DNA of 9,782 nucleotides from Pseudomonadota bacterium (GCA_018827585.1 JAHJXP010000042.1:1-9782); one strand, 5' to 3'. Shown: positions 1 to 6,996, counted from the first letter of the stretch. A program made the numbers and translations. The notes: generated by a model from the sequence alone, not told the origin.

Positions 1-2
1 CT

Positions 3-137
3 GATATCCTAGAATGCTTGATTCAGGCAAAAGAATACCAGGAGCATGGTTTTAAACAAGCAAATAAATTTATGAAAAAAGCTCCGCAATACCTTAAAGC
101 CATCAGGGACTACGACCGGATTAAGGAAGAGAATTAA
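3..137 (+). CDS. C-terminal fragment of an unrecognised protein
   Basis: An open frame enters from the left edge and runs 44 codons to a TAA at 135-137. The visible residues begin DILECLIQAKEY and end YDRIKEEN. The fragment is rich in Lys, Glu, Gln and Tyr and looks helical, with no motif I recognise. It is cut by the window boundary, so start, length and function cannot be judged. Codon use is AT-richer than the operon starting at 1040. No clear intrinsic terminator follows the stop. It could also be a chance open frame, but the amphipathic composition and the lack of internal stops favour a real gene end. Confidence 0.5.
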   Translation, partial: DILECLIQAKEYQEHGFKQANKFMKKAPQYLKAIRDYDRIKEEN

Positions 138-330
138 GGTTCCCTTGTTCGCTCCTGCACATTACGGAAGGAAAGCTGCTACACAAACATCTTCCCCCAA
201 AACCTCGATTTCAATAAAAAATCAACAACTACTTGACATGGTCGGTATCTGACAATTGGTGAACCGATGCCCTATTTTTTAAGGAGCCATTTATAGGGGT
301 AGTGGGTATCATGGGGGGGGGTATCACAGT
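138..330. other. AT-rich intergenic region without a recognised gene
   Basis: No plausible gene is seen. The stretch contains an isolated TTGACA (233-238) with no convincing -10 box 16-18 bases on. It also has a short inverted repeat (TCGGT at 242-246 against ACCGA further on) and a run of nine G (313-321) flanked by the direct repeat GGGTATCA (304-311 and 319-326). An open frame starting at 302 reads through the G run and the tRNA complement and is spurious. Confidence 0.6.
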
Positions 331-366
331 AAAAAATAAGGGGCCAAGCATTTCGCCTAACCCCTT
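331..366 (-). terminator. Intrinsic terminator of the tRNA-Thr transcript
   Basis: Read on the minus strand, a 12-bp stem (AAGGGG plus TTAGGC against GCTTGG plus CCCCTT, with three G-T wobbles) closes a 5-base loop at 350-354. It is followed after one A by six T (331-336 on the plus strand as A). It begins 7 bases past the CCA end of the tRNA. This is the classic structure for ending a single-tRNA transcript. Confidence 0.8.
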
Positions 367-373
367 GATATTA

Positions 374-449
<76 letters not shown>

Positions 450-493
450 CTTTATTCCTCGTGGCGGGTGCACTACTCAAGAAGGAGTGCCTA

Positions 494-521
494 TTTATCC
501 TAAGCCATACCCCCTTGTCAA
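494..521 (-). promoter_or_regulatory. Sigma-70-type promoter for tRNA-Thr
   Basis: On the minus strand a perfect -35 box TTGACA (516-521) is followed after 16 bases by GATAAA (494-499), which matches 4 of 6 bases of TATAAT. Transcription would start near 486-488, leaving a 5' leader of about 37 bases before the tRNA, normal for RNase P processing. Position and orientation fit only the tRNA. Confidence 0.65.
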
Positions 522-589
522 GATTTTAGTAAGCGCCCGGGGCGCAGATACTTCTTGACATATTAGACCGTTATTCGTAGGCTGCACGC

Positions 590-690
590 GAATTTTAATG
601 ACCCTCCCCGCAGCAAGCTGCGGGGTATCCAAGACATCAAGGAACGAAGCAAGCTTCGGGGAATATGACCCGAAGAGATTCAAGCTGTCA
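590..690. repeat. Dispersed intergenic repeat-like element with paired CAAG hairpins
   Basis: Two hairpins share the core GCAAGC. The first is CCCCGCAG/CTGCGGGG with loop CAAG (606-625). The second is CGAAG/CTTCG with loop CAAG (645-658). The right arm of the second can instead pair onward: CTTCGGG (654-660) with CCCGAAG (669-675). The reading frames across it are typical spurious ones. From memory, this hairpin-bearing sequence resembles an intergenic repeat seen many times in deltaproteobacterial and related environmental genomes; that is recall, not a search. Only one copy lies in this window. Mobility and function are unknown. Confidence 0.5.
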
Positions 691-799
691 CAATGGATTG
701 TCCGGAACGAGGACAAGCCGATCTGCGACTGCGACCCAGAATTTAAACAGGCGTTCCGACCAGGTTGCCAAGGCGGCAGGCAACCGGATCCTAACTATG
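691..799. other. Structured non-coding stretch between two repeat-like elements
   Basis: No gene is credible here. Several inverted repeats are packed together: TTGTCC/GGACAA (698-703 and 711-716, 7-base loop), GGAACG/CGTTCC (704-709 and 752-757), and GGTTGCC/GGCAACC (763-769 and 779-785, 9-base loop). The density suggests decayed repeat sequence or a structured RNA. I recognise no riboswitch or known RNA family. Confidence 0.35.
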
Positions 800-946
800 A
801 ATGATGTCGGCGCCGGCAAGGCGCGCGAAACCCGAGGAGTGAGGAGTACTTTGGCGTACGCCGCAATAAGCCTGCCCCTGCGAAAGCAGGGGCAGGATGA
901 AGCTTTAGCGCAGCATCCGGACTTTTTACGAAGTCGTCAACCATGA
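800..946. repeat. Dispersed intergenic repeat-like element, apparently interrupted by a GC-rich hairpin
   Basis: The stretch holds the palindromes CGGCGCCG (808-815) and GGCGTACGCC (853-862), and ends with GGACTTTTTACGAAGTCGTC near 918-938. From memory these segments occur as one repeat unit between genes in many deltaproteobacterial genomes, where they create spurious short proteins such as the frame running through 665-946 here. A perfect hairpin (871-896) sits in the middle and is listed separately. No coding function is supported. A genome-wide self-comparison would confirm or refute the repeat status. Confidence 0.5.
871..896. repeat. Perfect 11-bp GAAA-loop hairpin
   Basis: CCTGCCCCTGC (871-881) and GCAGGGGCAGG (886-896) pair without mismatch around a GAAA tetraloop. 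There is no T run directly after it on either strand, so it is not a normal intrinsic terminator. It resembles REP-type hairpins with a GCGAAAGC tip. It appears inserted in the larger repeat-like element at 800-946. Confidence 0.6.
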
Positions 947-1039
947 ACGCTTTAATGTCTCAGAGGGGATGTTTGCACATCGTTTTGCCATATATGCGTC
1001 AGCGCAGATCATAAAATACAAACGGGAGGTAATTTTCCA

Positions 1040-2368
1040 ATGGGTTTCATTGAGGTTCTGGCGACAGCAATTTTTCTGGCGACTATTACGGTAGTGATCA
1101 CGGGGTGGTTCGACAGCGTCATCGCGGCCCTGATAGGGGTAGCTGCGATGGTCTGCTTTGGGATCATGACGGACGTCGAGGCATTTAAAGCCGTTGACTG
1201 GAACGTTATTGCCATTTTGCTTTCGATCTGGACAATTTCCGGTTTTTTCGGAAGGTCCGGGGTCCCCGCTTATCTGTCTTGCCTGGTTTTGAAGCTGGCC
1301 AAAGGAAATGTAGCTTTGTTCATCACCGGCGTCGGCGCACTGGCCGGCTTCGTTTCGATGTTAATTGACAACGTCGTCGTCGTCTTGATGTTCGCCCCCG
1401 TCATCTTCCATGCCTGCCGGCGCTTTAATTTTCGCGCCTTCGGACCTGTACTGTTCATGGGGCTGTGTGCGAATTTCATGGGAACGGCGATGCTGTTGGG
1501 CGACTTGCCTCCCCAGATGCTCCACAGTGTTGCCAAGATCGAGTTCTGGGGTTTCATCTGGTACATGGGCAGACCATCTTCCTTCTTCATTCTGCTGATC
1601 TCCTATATTGTCACCTGCACGTTCTTCTACTTGAAATTCAAAAAGGATTACAGTTCTGTCAAGATGGACGTCACTTCAATGGCAGATGAGAACCCTTCCG
1701 ACTGCATCAAGGACAAGCCCTTCGCAATCCTCACCTGCGGGATCTTCCTTCTGACCATTCTGGCCATGGCCTTCCGGGAGGCATTCGGCTTCCATCTCGG
1801 CTTCATCGCCATGTGGGGCGCCCTTGCCTGTGTCCTGTTATTCACACGTTTCAAGGACCGCTTTACCGTGGAAATCCCTGAGGTAGATGAGATACTGAAG
1901 GAACTCGACTGGCGCGCCATATTCTTCTATGTGTCGCTGTTTGCACTGGTCGGCGGACTCGAACATGCCGGTGTGATCAAGCTTGTCGTTACGGCGATCA
2001 CCCCGATGATTAAAGAAAGCATCGTCCTCGGCAGCACGGTGATGTACTGGGTAACGGCGCCCATCGTGGGCATCGTCGAGCATGATGCCTACATCCTGAC
2101 GATGCTGTATGTCATCCGCGACCTCGGCACACAGGGAATCAACCCGTGGCCTTTGTACTGGATGCTCCTCTGGGCGGGAACACTCGGGAGCAATCTGACC
2201 ATCGCAGGCGCCCCCGCCCTGTTCGTGGCGAAAAACCTGGCTGACAAGGAGGACGGGCGGATGAGCACCCTAAAGGAATTTCTATCCATGTCGGTGCCTT
2301 ACGTGATAGTTTCGCTCGTCTCCTGTTATGTGCCGGCGATGCTCATCTGGGTGCTGCCGTTTGCCTGA
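1040..2368 (+). CDS. Ion-transporter-superfamily permease (ArsB/NhaD/CitMHS-like)
   Basis: This 442-residue polytopic inner-membrane protein has about 11-12 hydrophobic segments in two similar halves. The first half carries the family motif IDNVVVV (residues 109-115) and GTAMLLGDLPP (148-158). The second half carries LDWRAIFFYVSLFALVGGLE (289-308) and a GSNLTIAGAPALF signature (383-395). These match the ArsB/NhaD/CitMHS/SLC13 type of secondary transporter, which moves anions or exchanges Na+ for H+. The substrate cannot be told from sequence. The second-half position that usually reads D-N reads E-H-D (347-349), which is unusual. GGGAGGT at 1024-1030 sits 9 bases before the ATG, so the start is secure. 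It is the first gene of the operon through 6942; the next gene begins within 10-40 bases of its stop. Confidence 0.85.
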   Translation: MGFIEVLATAIFLATITVVITGWFDSVIAALIGVAAMVCFGIMTDVEAFKAVDWNVIAILLSIWTISGFFGRSGVPAYLSCLVLKLAKGNVALFITGVGALAGFVSMLIDNVVVVLMFAPVIFHACRRFNFRAFGPVLFMGLCANFMGTAMLLGDLPPQMLHSVAKIEFWGFIWYMGRPSSFFILLISYIVTCTFFYLKFKKDYSSVKMDVTSMADENPSDCIKDKPFAILTCGIFLLTILAMAFREAFGFHLGFIAMWGALACVLLFTRFKDRFTVEIPEVDEILKELDWRAIFFYVSLFALVGGLEHAGVIKLVVTAITPMIKESIVLGSTVMYWVTAPIVGIVEHDAYILTMLYVIRDLGTQGINPWPLYWMLLWAGTLGSNLTIAGAPALFVAKNLADKEDGRMSTLKEFLSMSVPYVIVSLVSCYVPAMLIWVLPFA

Positions 2369-2394
2369 TAGTCAGGGGATGAGGGTTGTCCGGG

Positions 2395-2401
2395 AAAGGA
2401 G
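2395..2401 (+). promoter_or_regulatory. Shine-Dalgarno site that favours a TTG start for the CHASE2 gene
   Basis: AAAGGAG lies 7 bases before TTG at 2409. The in-frame ATG at 2379 has only a GGGG abutting it and no properly spaced site. The TTG start yields MKERLKKIL ahead of the first membrane helix, a normal N terminus. The ATG start would add ten residues. Confidence 0.55.
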
Positions 2402-2408
2402 CGAATTC

Positions 2409-3881
2409 TTGAAGGAGCGGCTGAAAAAGATACTGTCGGCATCGCCCCTGAAGATATCGTTCGCCGTCATCCTGATCGCCCTGGTCCTGTTCTTCATCGA
2501 CGCCCCTTTCCTCAGGTTCATGGAACTCAAAGCCCTGGACCTCCGGATGGTCTCCCGGGGCGTAATCCCGGCGGGCGGGGAAACCGTCATCGTGACGATC
2601 GACGAGAAGAGCCTGAGCGAACTGGGGCGGTGGCCCTGGCCGCGGACGACCATCGCGAAGCTGGTCGACGCCCTGAAGGATTACGGCGCGAAAGTGGTGG
2701 GATTCGATATTGTCTTTGCCGAACCGGATGCGAACTCCAGCCTGCAGACTGTCGCCGAGCTTTCCAGCGAGGTGAAGAGCGCGGGTATACAGGACGCGCG
2801 GCTCTCCAGCCTTCTCGAGGAGAAGAAAAAGCTGGCGGACACGGACGCCGCCCTCGCGCGTTCCATCGAAAAGGCCAAGAACGTCACCCTCGGCTACTTC
2901 TTCCACATCACCGCCAAAGAGGTGGGGCATCTGACCGAACAGCAGATCGCCGGCAGCGAAGAGGGGACCGCCAATTCGCGGTTCCAGATGATCCGCGGAC
3001 CGAAAGATCATGACCAATCCCCTTTGATCAAGGCCTTCGCGGCGCAGCCCAGCCTACCGCAGCTTACCTATGTATCTGAAAACAGCGGTTATTTCAATGC
3101 GTTCCCGGACAGCGACGGGACCATCCGCTGGTCCCCCCTGGTGATCAGGTTCGGTGACAACTACTACACTTCTCTCGTGCTTTCGCTGCTGATCCAGTAC
3201 CTGGACTGGCCGATGGTCGTCCTGAACATGGCCGAATACGGCGTGGAAAGCATCAATCTGGACAAGCTCAGAATCCCTACCGACGAGAGCGGAAGGCTGC
3301 TTGTCAGCTACCTCGGACCGACGAGGACCTTTCCCCACTACTCGGTTTCCGATGTCCTCAACAGGCGCCTGGCCGCCGAAAAAATAAAAGGGAAGATCGT
3401 CCTGGTCGGCGCCACTGCGACGGGAATCTACGACATGCGGGTCACCCCCTTCTCCACCGTCTATCCGGGGGTGGAGATCCACGCCACCGTGATCGACAAC
3501 ATCCTCCATCAGAATTTCCTCATCCATTCCGGCTGGACCAAGTTCCTCGATATCTGCACGATCATCCTGGTCGGCCTTATCATGGGGCTGGCAGTTCCCC
3601 GGGTGAAGGCGATGGCGGGCATTGCACTGAGCGTCGCGCTGATCGGCGCCTTTGTCGCCGCGAACACGGCGCTGTTCGTCCGATACAACATCTGGTTCGA
3701 GGCGGGTCTCGCCAGATACTGCGGGGGGCTCTGGGACGAGGCTATCGCCGCCTTCCGGAGCGTTCTCGCCATAAGGCCGGGGGATTATCCGGCGCAGCTT
3801 TGCATTGAACGCTGCGAGACGCTCAAGGCGCATCCGCCTGAAGGGGGATGGGACGGTGTGTTTACCATGACGAAGAAATGA
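2409..3881 (+). CDS. CHASE2 membrane protein: apparent adenylate cyclase lacking its catalytic domain
   Basis: The 490-residue product has an N-terminal membrane helix (about 14-30) and a periplasmic CHASE2 sensor (about 35-365; hallmarks ALDLR 42-46, LGRWPWPR 72-79, FDIVFAEPD 99-107, PGVEIHATVIDNIL 353-366). Two helices follow (about 379-396 and 402-424). Residues about 431-490 are a TPR-like tail (WDEAIAAF 442-449) ending WDGVFTMTKK. In class III adenylate cyclases with CHASE2, that tail normally follows the cyclase domain. Here it directly follows TALFVRYNIWF (420-430), the lead-in to the third helix. The third helix and the whole cyclase domain are absent, in frame and without a stop. Usual family length is roughly 700 or more. 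With only two helices after the sensor, the tail should face the periplasm. No cyclase activity is expected. It is the second gene of the operon. The ATG at 2379 is an alternative start. Confidence 0.85.
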   Translation: MKERLKKILSASPLKISFAVILIALVLFFIDAPFLRFMELKALDLRMVSRGVIPAGGETVIVTIDEKSLSELGRWPWPRTTIAKLVDALKDYGAKVVGFDIVFAEPDANSSLQTVAELSSEVKSAGIQDARLSSLLEEKKKLADTDAALARSIEKAKNVTLGYFFHITAKEVGHLTEQQIAGSEEGTANSRFQMIRGPKDHDQSPLIKAFAAQPSLPQLTYVSENSGYFNAFPDSDGTIRWSPLVIRFGDNYYTSLVLSLLIQYLDWPMVVLNMAEYGVESINLDKLRIPTDESGRLLVSYLGPTRTFPHYSVSDVLNRRLAAEKIKGKIVLVGATATGIYDMRVTPFSTVYPGVEIHATVIDNILHQNFLIHSGWTKFLDICTIILVGLIMGLAVPRVKAMAGIALSVALIGAFVAANTALFVRYNIWFEAGLARYCGGLWDEAIAAFRSVLAIRPGDYPAQLCIERCETLKAHPPEGGWDGVFTMTKK

Positions 3882-3885
3882 CGCA

Positions 3886-5844
3886 ATGTCGGTTAAAGAA
3901 AGACTGAAATACCGAAGCTGGGTCGAGGTTGACCTTGGCCGTTTCGCCGCGAACTGGGAGGAGATGAAGCGGCTCGTCGGCCCCGGCGTGAAGATCATGC
4001 AGGTGGTTAAGGCGGACGCTTACGGACACGGGGCGATCGAGATCTCCAACGTCGCCCTGAAGAACGGCGCCTCCTGCCTGGGCGTGGCGAACGCCGACGA
4101 GGGGGTGCAGCTCCGCGTGAGCGGGGTCACCGCCCCCATCCTGATCCTTTCCCCCGCCACCGCCTCCGAGATCGGCCAGATCATCAAATACAACCTGATC
4201 CCTTCGGTCTCCGACCCCGGTTTCGCGGGGGAATTGCAGAAGCGGGCCCGCCGGGCCGGCATTCGGGCGCCGATCCACATCGAGGTGGACACGGGCATGG
4301 GTCGGGGCGGGACGATGCAGGCCGAGGCCTTTCAGGCGATCCGGGAGATCGCCTCCTATCCCAACCTCGTCATTGAGGGGATCTTCACCCATTTTTCCGA
4401 AAGCGAAATCCTCTCCTTCTACAACGATCAGCAATGGCGAGCTTTCCAGGAGCTTTTGGAGCGGCTTTCCGATCACGGGCTTCATATCCCGCTCCGCCAC
4501 ATCTCCAACAGCGGCGCCATCCTGAACTACCCGCAGTTTAACCTTGACATGGTGCGGCCGGGGCTCATGTCCTACGGGATCTACCCCTCTGTGGAGACGC
4601 GGGGCAAGGCCGCTCTCTTGCCCGTGATGAGCTTCAAGACGCGGGTGGTCCTCGTCAAGGAGTTCCCTTCAGGCTACGGCATCGGCTACGGCCGGACCTT
4701 CATCACCAGAAGGCCCACTCGAATCGCCACGCTTCCCGTCGGTTATGGTGACGGCTTCGGCTGGCTTCTCTCCAACCAGGGGGAAGCCCTGATCCGGGGG
4801 AGGCGGATCCCCATCGCCGGGCAGATCTCGATGGATATGTGCACCCTCGACGTAAGCGGGCTTCCGGAATGCGCCATCGGCGACGAGGCGGTCCTCATGG
4901 GGGAACAGGGGGAAGAGAGGATCACAGCCGACGAGATCGCCGCGAAGGTCCGTTCGATCAGTTACGAGATCCTCTGCGCCCTCGGAAAACAGGCGCCGCG
5001 GGTCTTTCTCCAAAAGGGGCGGACCGGCCGCGTGGAACCGTGCCTCCGGCGGATCTTCATCCCCGATGAGGAGAAGTCGATCGCCCGGATCGACGCCATC
5101 ATCCGCCGCTGCTTCCAAACCCGGGCGAAAAACGAAGAGCTCGGCGATGCGATTTATTACGAGATGTTCGAGACGCTCTTCGGCAAAGAGGACCGCCAGT
5201 TGGAGCTGCGGGCCGACTTTTGCTACGACATCCGGGTAACGGAGACCGCCCCGGAGGACGGAGTTCCGGAATCCATCCGGCGGGATTATTTCAAGGTAAC
5301 CACCCACGTGGAATACACAAAGGCCATCCGGAACACGGAGTTCATGATCGGCTGCGCGCTGGACAACGAACAGCTCGCCGCGTTTTTCGAGGACAAGCGG
5401 TGCGAATACCGCTGGCTTCTCAACGGTGGAGAAGACCTTGCGGCAGAAAGGGACTTCCGGGTGAACCGCATCCGGATCGACCGGGAGGACGTGCCGATCA
5501 TCCGAACGGAAAATACCAAACGGGGCTATGAGGTCTGGTGCGGAGCGGAGAAATTAAAAAAGAAGCTCAATCGCCAGGTCCGCATGGAGATCGAGATTGA
5601 GACGAAGAAACTCAAGGCCAACCGGCTCTTCTCCGCCTACATCGTCTATCCGACCCGGGGCATGGAGATCTCCTTCCACTACGGGGGAACGGGCATCAGG
5701 AACGTCAGGGACGTCGGGTTCTTCGCGGGAAAGCATCCCTATCCGGAGGTGACCAGGAAAGAGGGGAAATCGGTCACGCTCAAACTCGGAAGCGAGGCGT
5801 GGATCTTCCCCACGAGCGGTGTGACGTTTATCTGGGATCTCTAA
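3886..5844 (+). CDS. alr: Alanine racemase with a C-terminal extension of unknown function
   Basis: Residues 1 to about 378 form a complete PLP-dependent alanine racemase, which interconverts L- and D-alanine for peptidoglycan. The PLP lysine is K42 in VVKADAYGHG. The second catalytic base is Y268 in GIGYGRTF. Substrate-site M316 lies in GQISMDMC, and VGYGDG (285-290) is also typical. The racemase fold ends near APRVFLQKG (370-378), the usual protein end (360-390 residues). About 270 residues follow, to 652. Their start looks helical (about 394-435); the rest is rich in alternating beta-type segments and ends SGVTFIWDL. I recognise no family, signal or membrane helix in it. The ATG lies 4 bases after the CHASE2 stop with only a weak Shine-Dalgarno (GAAG at 3872-3875), suggesting translational coupling. 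A ddl-type gene follows. Racemase assignment is firm; the extension's role is unknown. Confidence 0.93.
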   Translation: MSVKERLKYRSWVEVDLGRFAANWEEMKRLVGPGVKIMQVVKADAYGHGAIEISNVALKNGASCLGVANADEGVQLRVSGVTAPILILSPATASEIGQIIKYNLIPSVSDPGFAGELQKRARRAGIRAPIHIEVDTGMGRGGTMQAEAFQAIREIASYPNLVIEGIFTHFSESEILSFYNDQQWRAFQELLERLSDHGLHIPLRHISNSGAILNYPQFNLDMVRPGLMSYGIYPSVETRGKAALLPVMSFKTRVVLVKEFPSGYGIGYGRTFITRRPTRIATLPVGYGDGFGWLLSNQGEALIRGRRIPIAGQISMDMCTLDVSGLPECAIGDEAVLMGEQGEERITADEIAAKVRSISYEILCALGKQAPRVFLQKGRTGRVEPCLRRIFIPDEEKSIARIDAIIRRCFQTRAKNEELGDAIYYEMFETLFGKEDRQLELRADFCYDIRVTETAPEDGVPESIRRDYFKVTTHVEYTKAIRNTEFMIGCALDNEQLAAFFEDKRCEYRWLLNGGEDLAAERDFRVNRIRIDREDVPIIRTENTKRGYEVWCGAEKLKKKLNRQVRMEIEIETKKLKANRLFSAYIVYPTRGMEISFHYGGTGIRNVRDVGFFAGKHPYPEVTRKEGKSVTLKLGSEAWIFPTSGVTFIWDL

Positions 5845-5886
5845 GCGGGGAATGAGCGGGAATATTATGGAGAAGGTGTGGAGTAT

Positions 5887-6942
5887 ATGCAAAAACTGCG
5901 TGTGGGCGTGATTCTGGGGGGAATGTCCTCGGAGCGGGAAGTCTCACTCAACAGCGGCCGGAATGTCTATGACAATCTGGACAGAGAGGCTTTCGATCCC
6001 ATACCCATCTTCATGGACGGGCGGGGAAGGCTGTGGGTCATCCCCTGGCAGCTCATCTCCCAGAACACCACGACGGACATCACCGAGCGTCTCGAGAGGG
6101 AGGCGCGGCGGATCTCTTACGAAGGGCTCAAGGAAGAGATCGATTTCGCCTTCATCTCGCTGCACGGGAAGTTCGGCGAGGACGGATGTCTCCAGGGTCT
6201 TCTCGAGCTCCTCGGGCTCCCCTACACGGGACCCGGCGTTTTGGCCTCGGCCCTCGGCATGGACAAGCACATCCAGCAGATGATCCTCAAGGCCGCGGGG
6301 ATCGGCGTCCCCGAGAGCGTCCTCGTCCGGGAGGAGACGTGGCGGGCGGATCGGGCGGGGACGATAAAGGCGCTCTGCGAACGATTCCGGTTCCCCCTGT
6401 TCACGAAGCCCCCGCGCGAGGGCTCCAGCATCGGCGTCACCCTTGTACGGGACGAGGCGTCCCTCGTACAGGGCATCGAGGAGGCCCTGAAGTGGGACAA
6501 GGCCGTCCTCGTCGAGGAGTTCCTCGACGGGAAGGAATTCTCCTCGATCATCCTGGAGGAGGGAGGAGAACCCCATCCCCTCGAGCTCACGGAGATCACC
6601 CCGCAGAGCGACTACTTCACCTACGACGACAAGTACATGCCCGGCCGTTGCCGTAAATTCACACCGCCGAAGAACATCCCTCCGGAGGCCGCGGAGGCGA
6701 TTAAAAGGGAAGCGATCCTGGCCTTCCGGGCGCTGGGCTTTCGGTCCTACGGCCGGATCGACGGCTTTTACCTTGCGGACGGCCGGATCCTCATCACGGA
6801 CCCCAACTCCTCCTCCGGCATGGCCCCCTCCTCGTTCTTCTTCGAACAGGCGGCCTGCGCGGGGATGCTCCCCGCGATGATCATCAGCCGGCTCATCGAA
6901 AACGCCCTCGTCATCCACAGGGGAAAACAAGGGCCGTTGTAG
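5887..6942 (+). CDS. ddl: D-alanine--D-alanine ligase family protein (ATP-grasp)
   Basis: A 351-residue ATP-grasp enzyme, normal length for Ddl, which joins two D-Ala with ATP to make the peptidoglycan dipeptide. Visible landmarks are GGMSSEREVSLNSG (11-24) with substrate-binding E16 or E18, HGKFGEDG (93-100), LPYTGPGVLASALGMDK (111-127), the ATP-binding KPPREGSSIG (174-183), the omega-loop K249-Y250, R290 and D292, and the metal/substrate segment DPNSSSGMAPSS (305-316). In that segment the usual Glu metal ligand is Asp (D305), while N307 and S316 are kept. The ATG at 5887 is chosen because GGAGAAGG (5869-5876) is well spaced from it; an in-frame GTG at 5878 is too close to that site. Linked after alr with a gap of about 42 bases, it is the last gene of the operon. 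No clear terminator follows. A D-Ala-D-X ligase cannot be excluded. Confidence 0.9.
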   Translation: MQKLRVGVILGGMSSEREVSLNSGRNVYDNLDREAFDPIPIFMDGRGRLWVIPWQLISQNTTTDITERLEREARRISYEGLKEEIDFAFISLHGKFGEDGCLQGLLELLGLPYTGPGVLASALGMDKHIQQMILKAAGIGVPESVLVREETWRADRAGTIKALCERFRFPLFTKPPREGSSIGVTLVRDEASLVQGIEEALKWDKAVLVEEFLDGKEFSSIILEEGGEPHPLELTEITPQSDYFTYDDKYMPGRCRKFTPPKNIPPEAAEAIKREAILAFRALGFRSYGRIDGFYLADGRILITDPNSSSGMAPSSFFFEQAACAGMLPAMIISRLIENALVIHRGKQGPL

Positions 6943-6967
6943 GATTATTCAAGAGGCGAACTTTTGC

Positions 6968-6996
6968 TTGACATATTCACCGTATCTTACTATCTA
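6968..6996 (+). promoter_or_regulatory. Candidate promoter of the lipoprotein operon
   Basis: A perfect TTGACA (6968-6973) lies about 100 bases before the first lipoprotein gene, in the short AT-rich gap after the ddl stop. The -10 box is uncertain: TATCTA at 17-base spacing (6991-6996) matches three bases, and TACTAT at 14-base spacing matches four. The switch from GC-rich to AT-rich sequence here also marks a likely transcription-unit boundary. Confidence 0.4.

Noticed and set aside
233..261. TTGACA at 233-238 as a promoter
   Set aside because: No acceptable -10 box at 16-18 bases, and no gene follows on the plus strand.
555..583. TTGACA at 555-560 with TAGGCT after 17 bases as a promoter
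   Set aside because: The -10 match is weak and no gene lies downstream before 1040; it could only serve a repeat transcript.
590..946. CRISPR array
   Set aside because: The palindromes differ from one another and there is no regular repeat-spacer spacing.
985..1017. Possible promoter before the permease (TTGCCA with CATAAA or TAAAAT)
   Set aside because: Spacing is 19-21 bases, and the start point would fall on or beside the ribosome-binding site, so it is not convincing.
2343..3998. Long minus-strand open frames opposite the CHASE2 gene
   Set aside because: They are antisense shadows of a GC-rich coding gene, Arg/Asp/Gly/Pro-rich, without domains or start signals.
3862..6930. Minus-strand frames opposite alr and ddl
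   Set aside because: The plus strand encodes unmistakable racemase and ligase motifs; the opposite frames show only the composition expected of GC-rich antisense.
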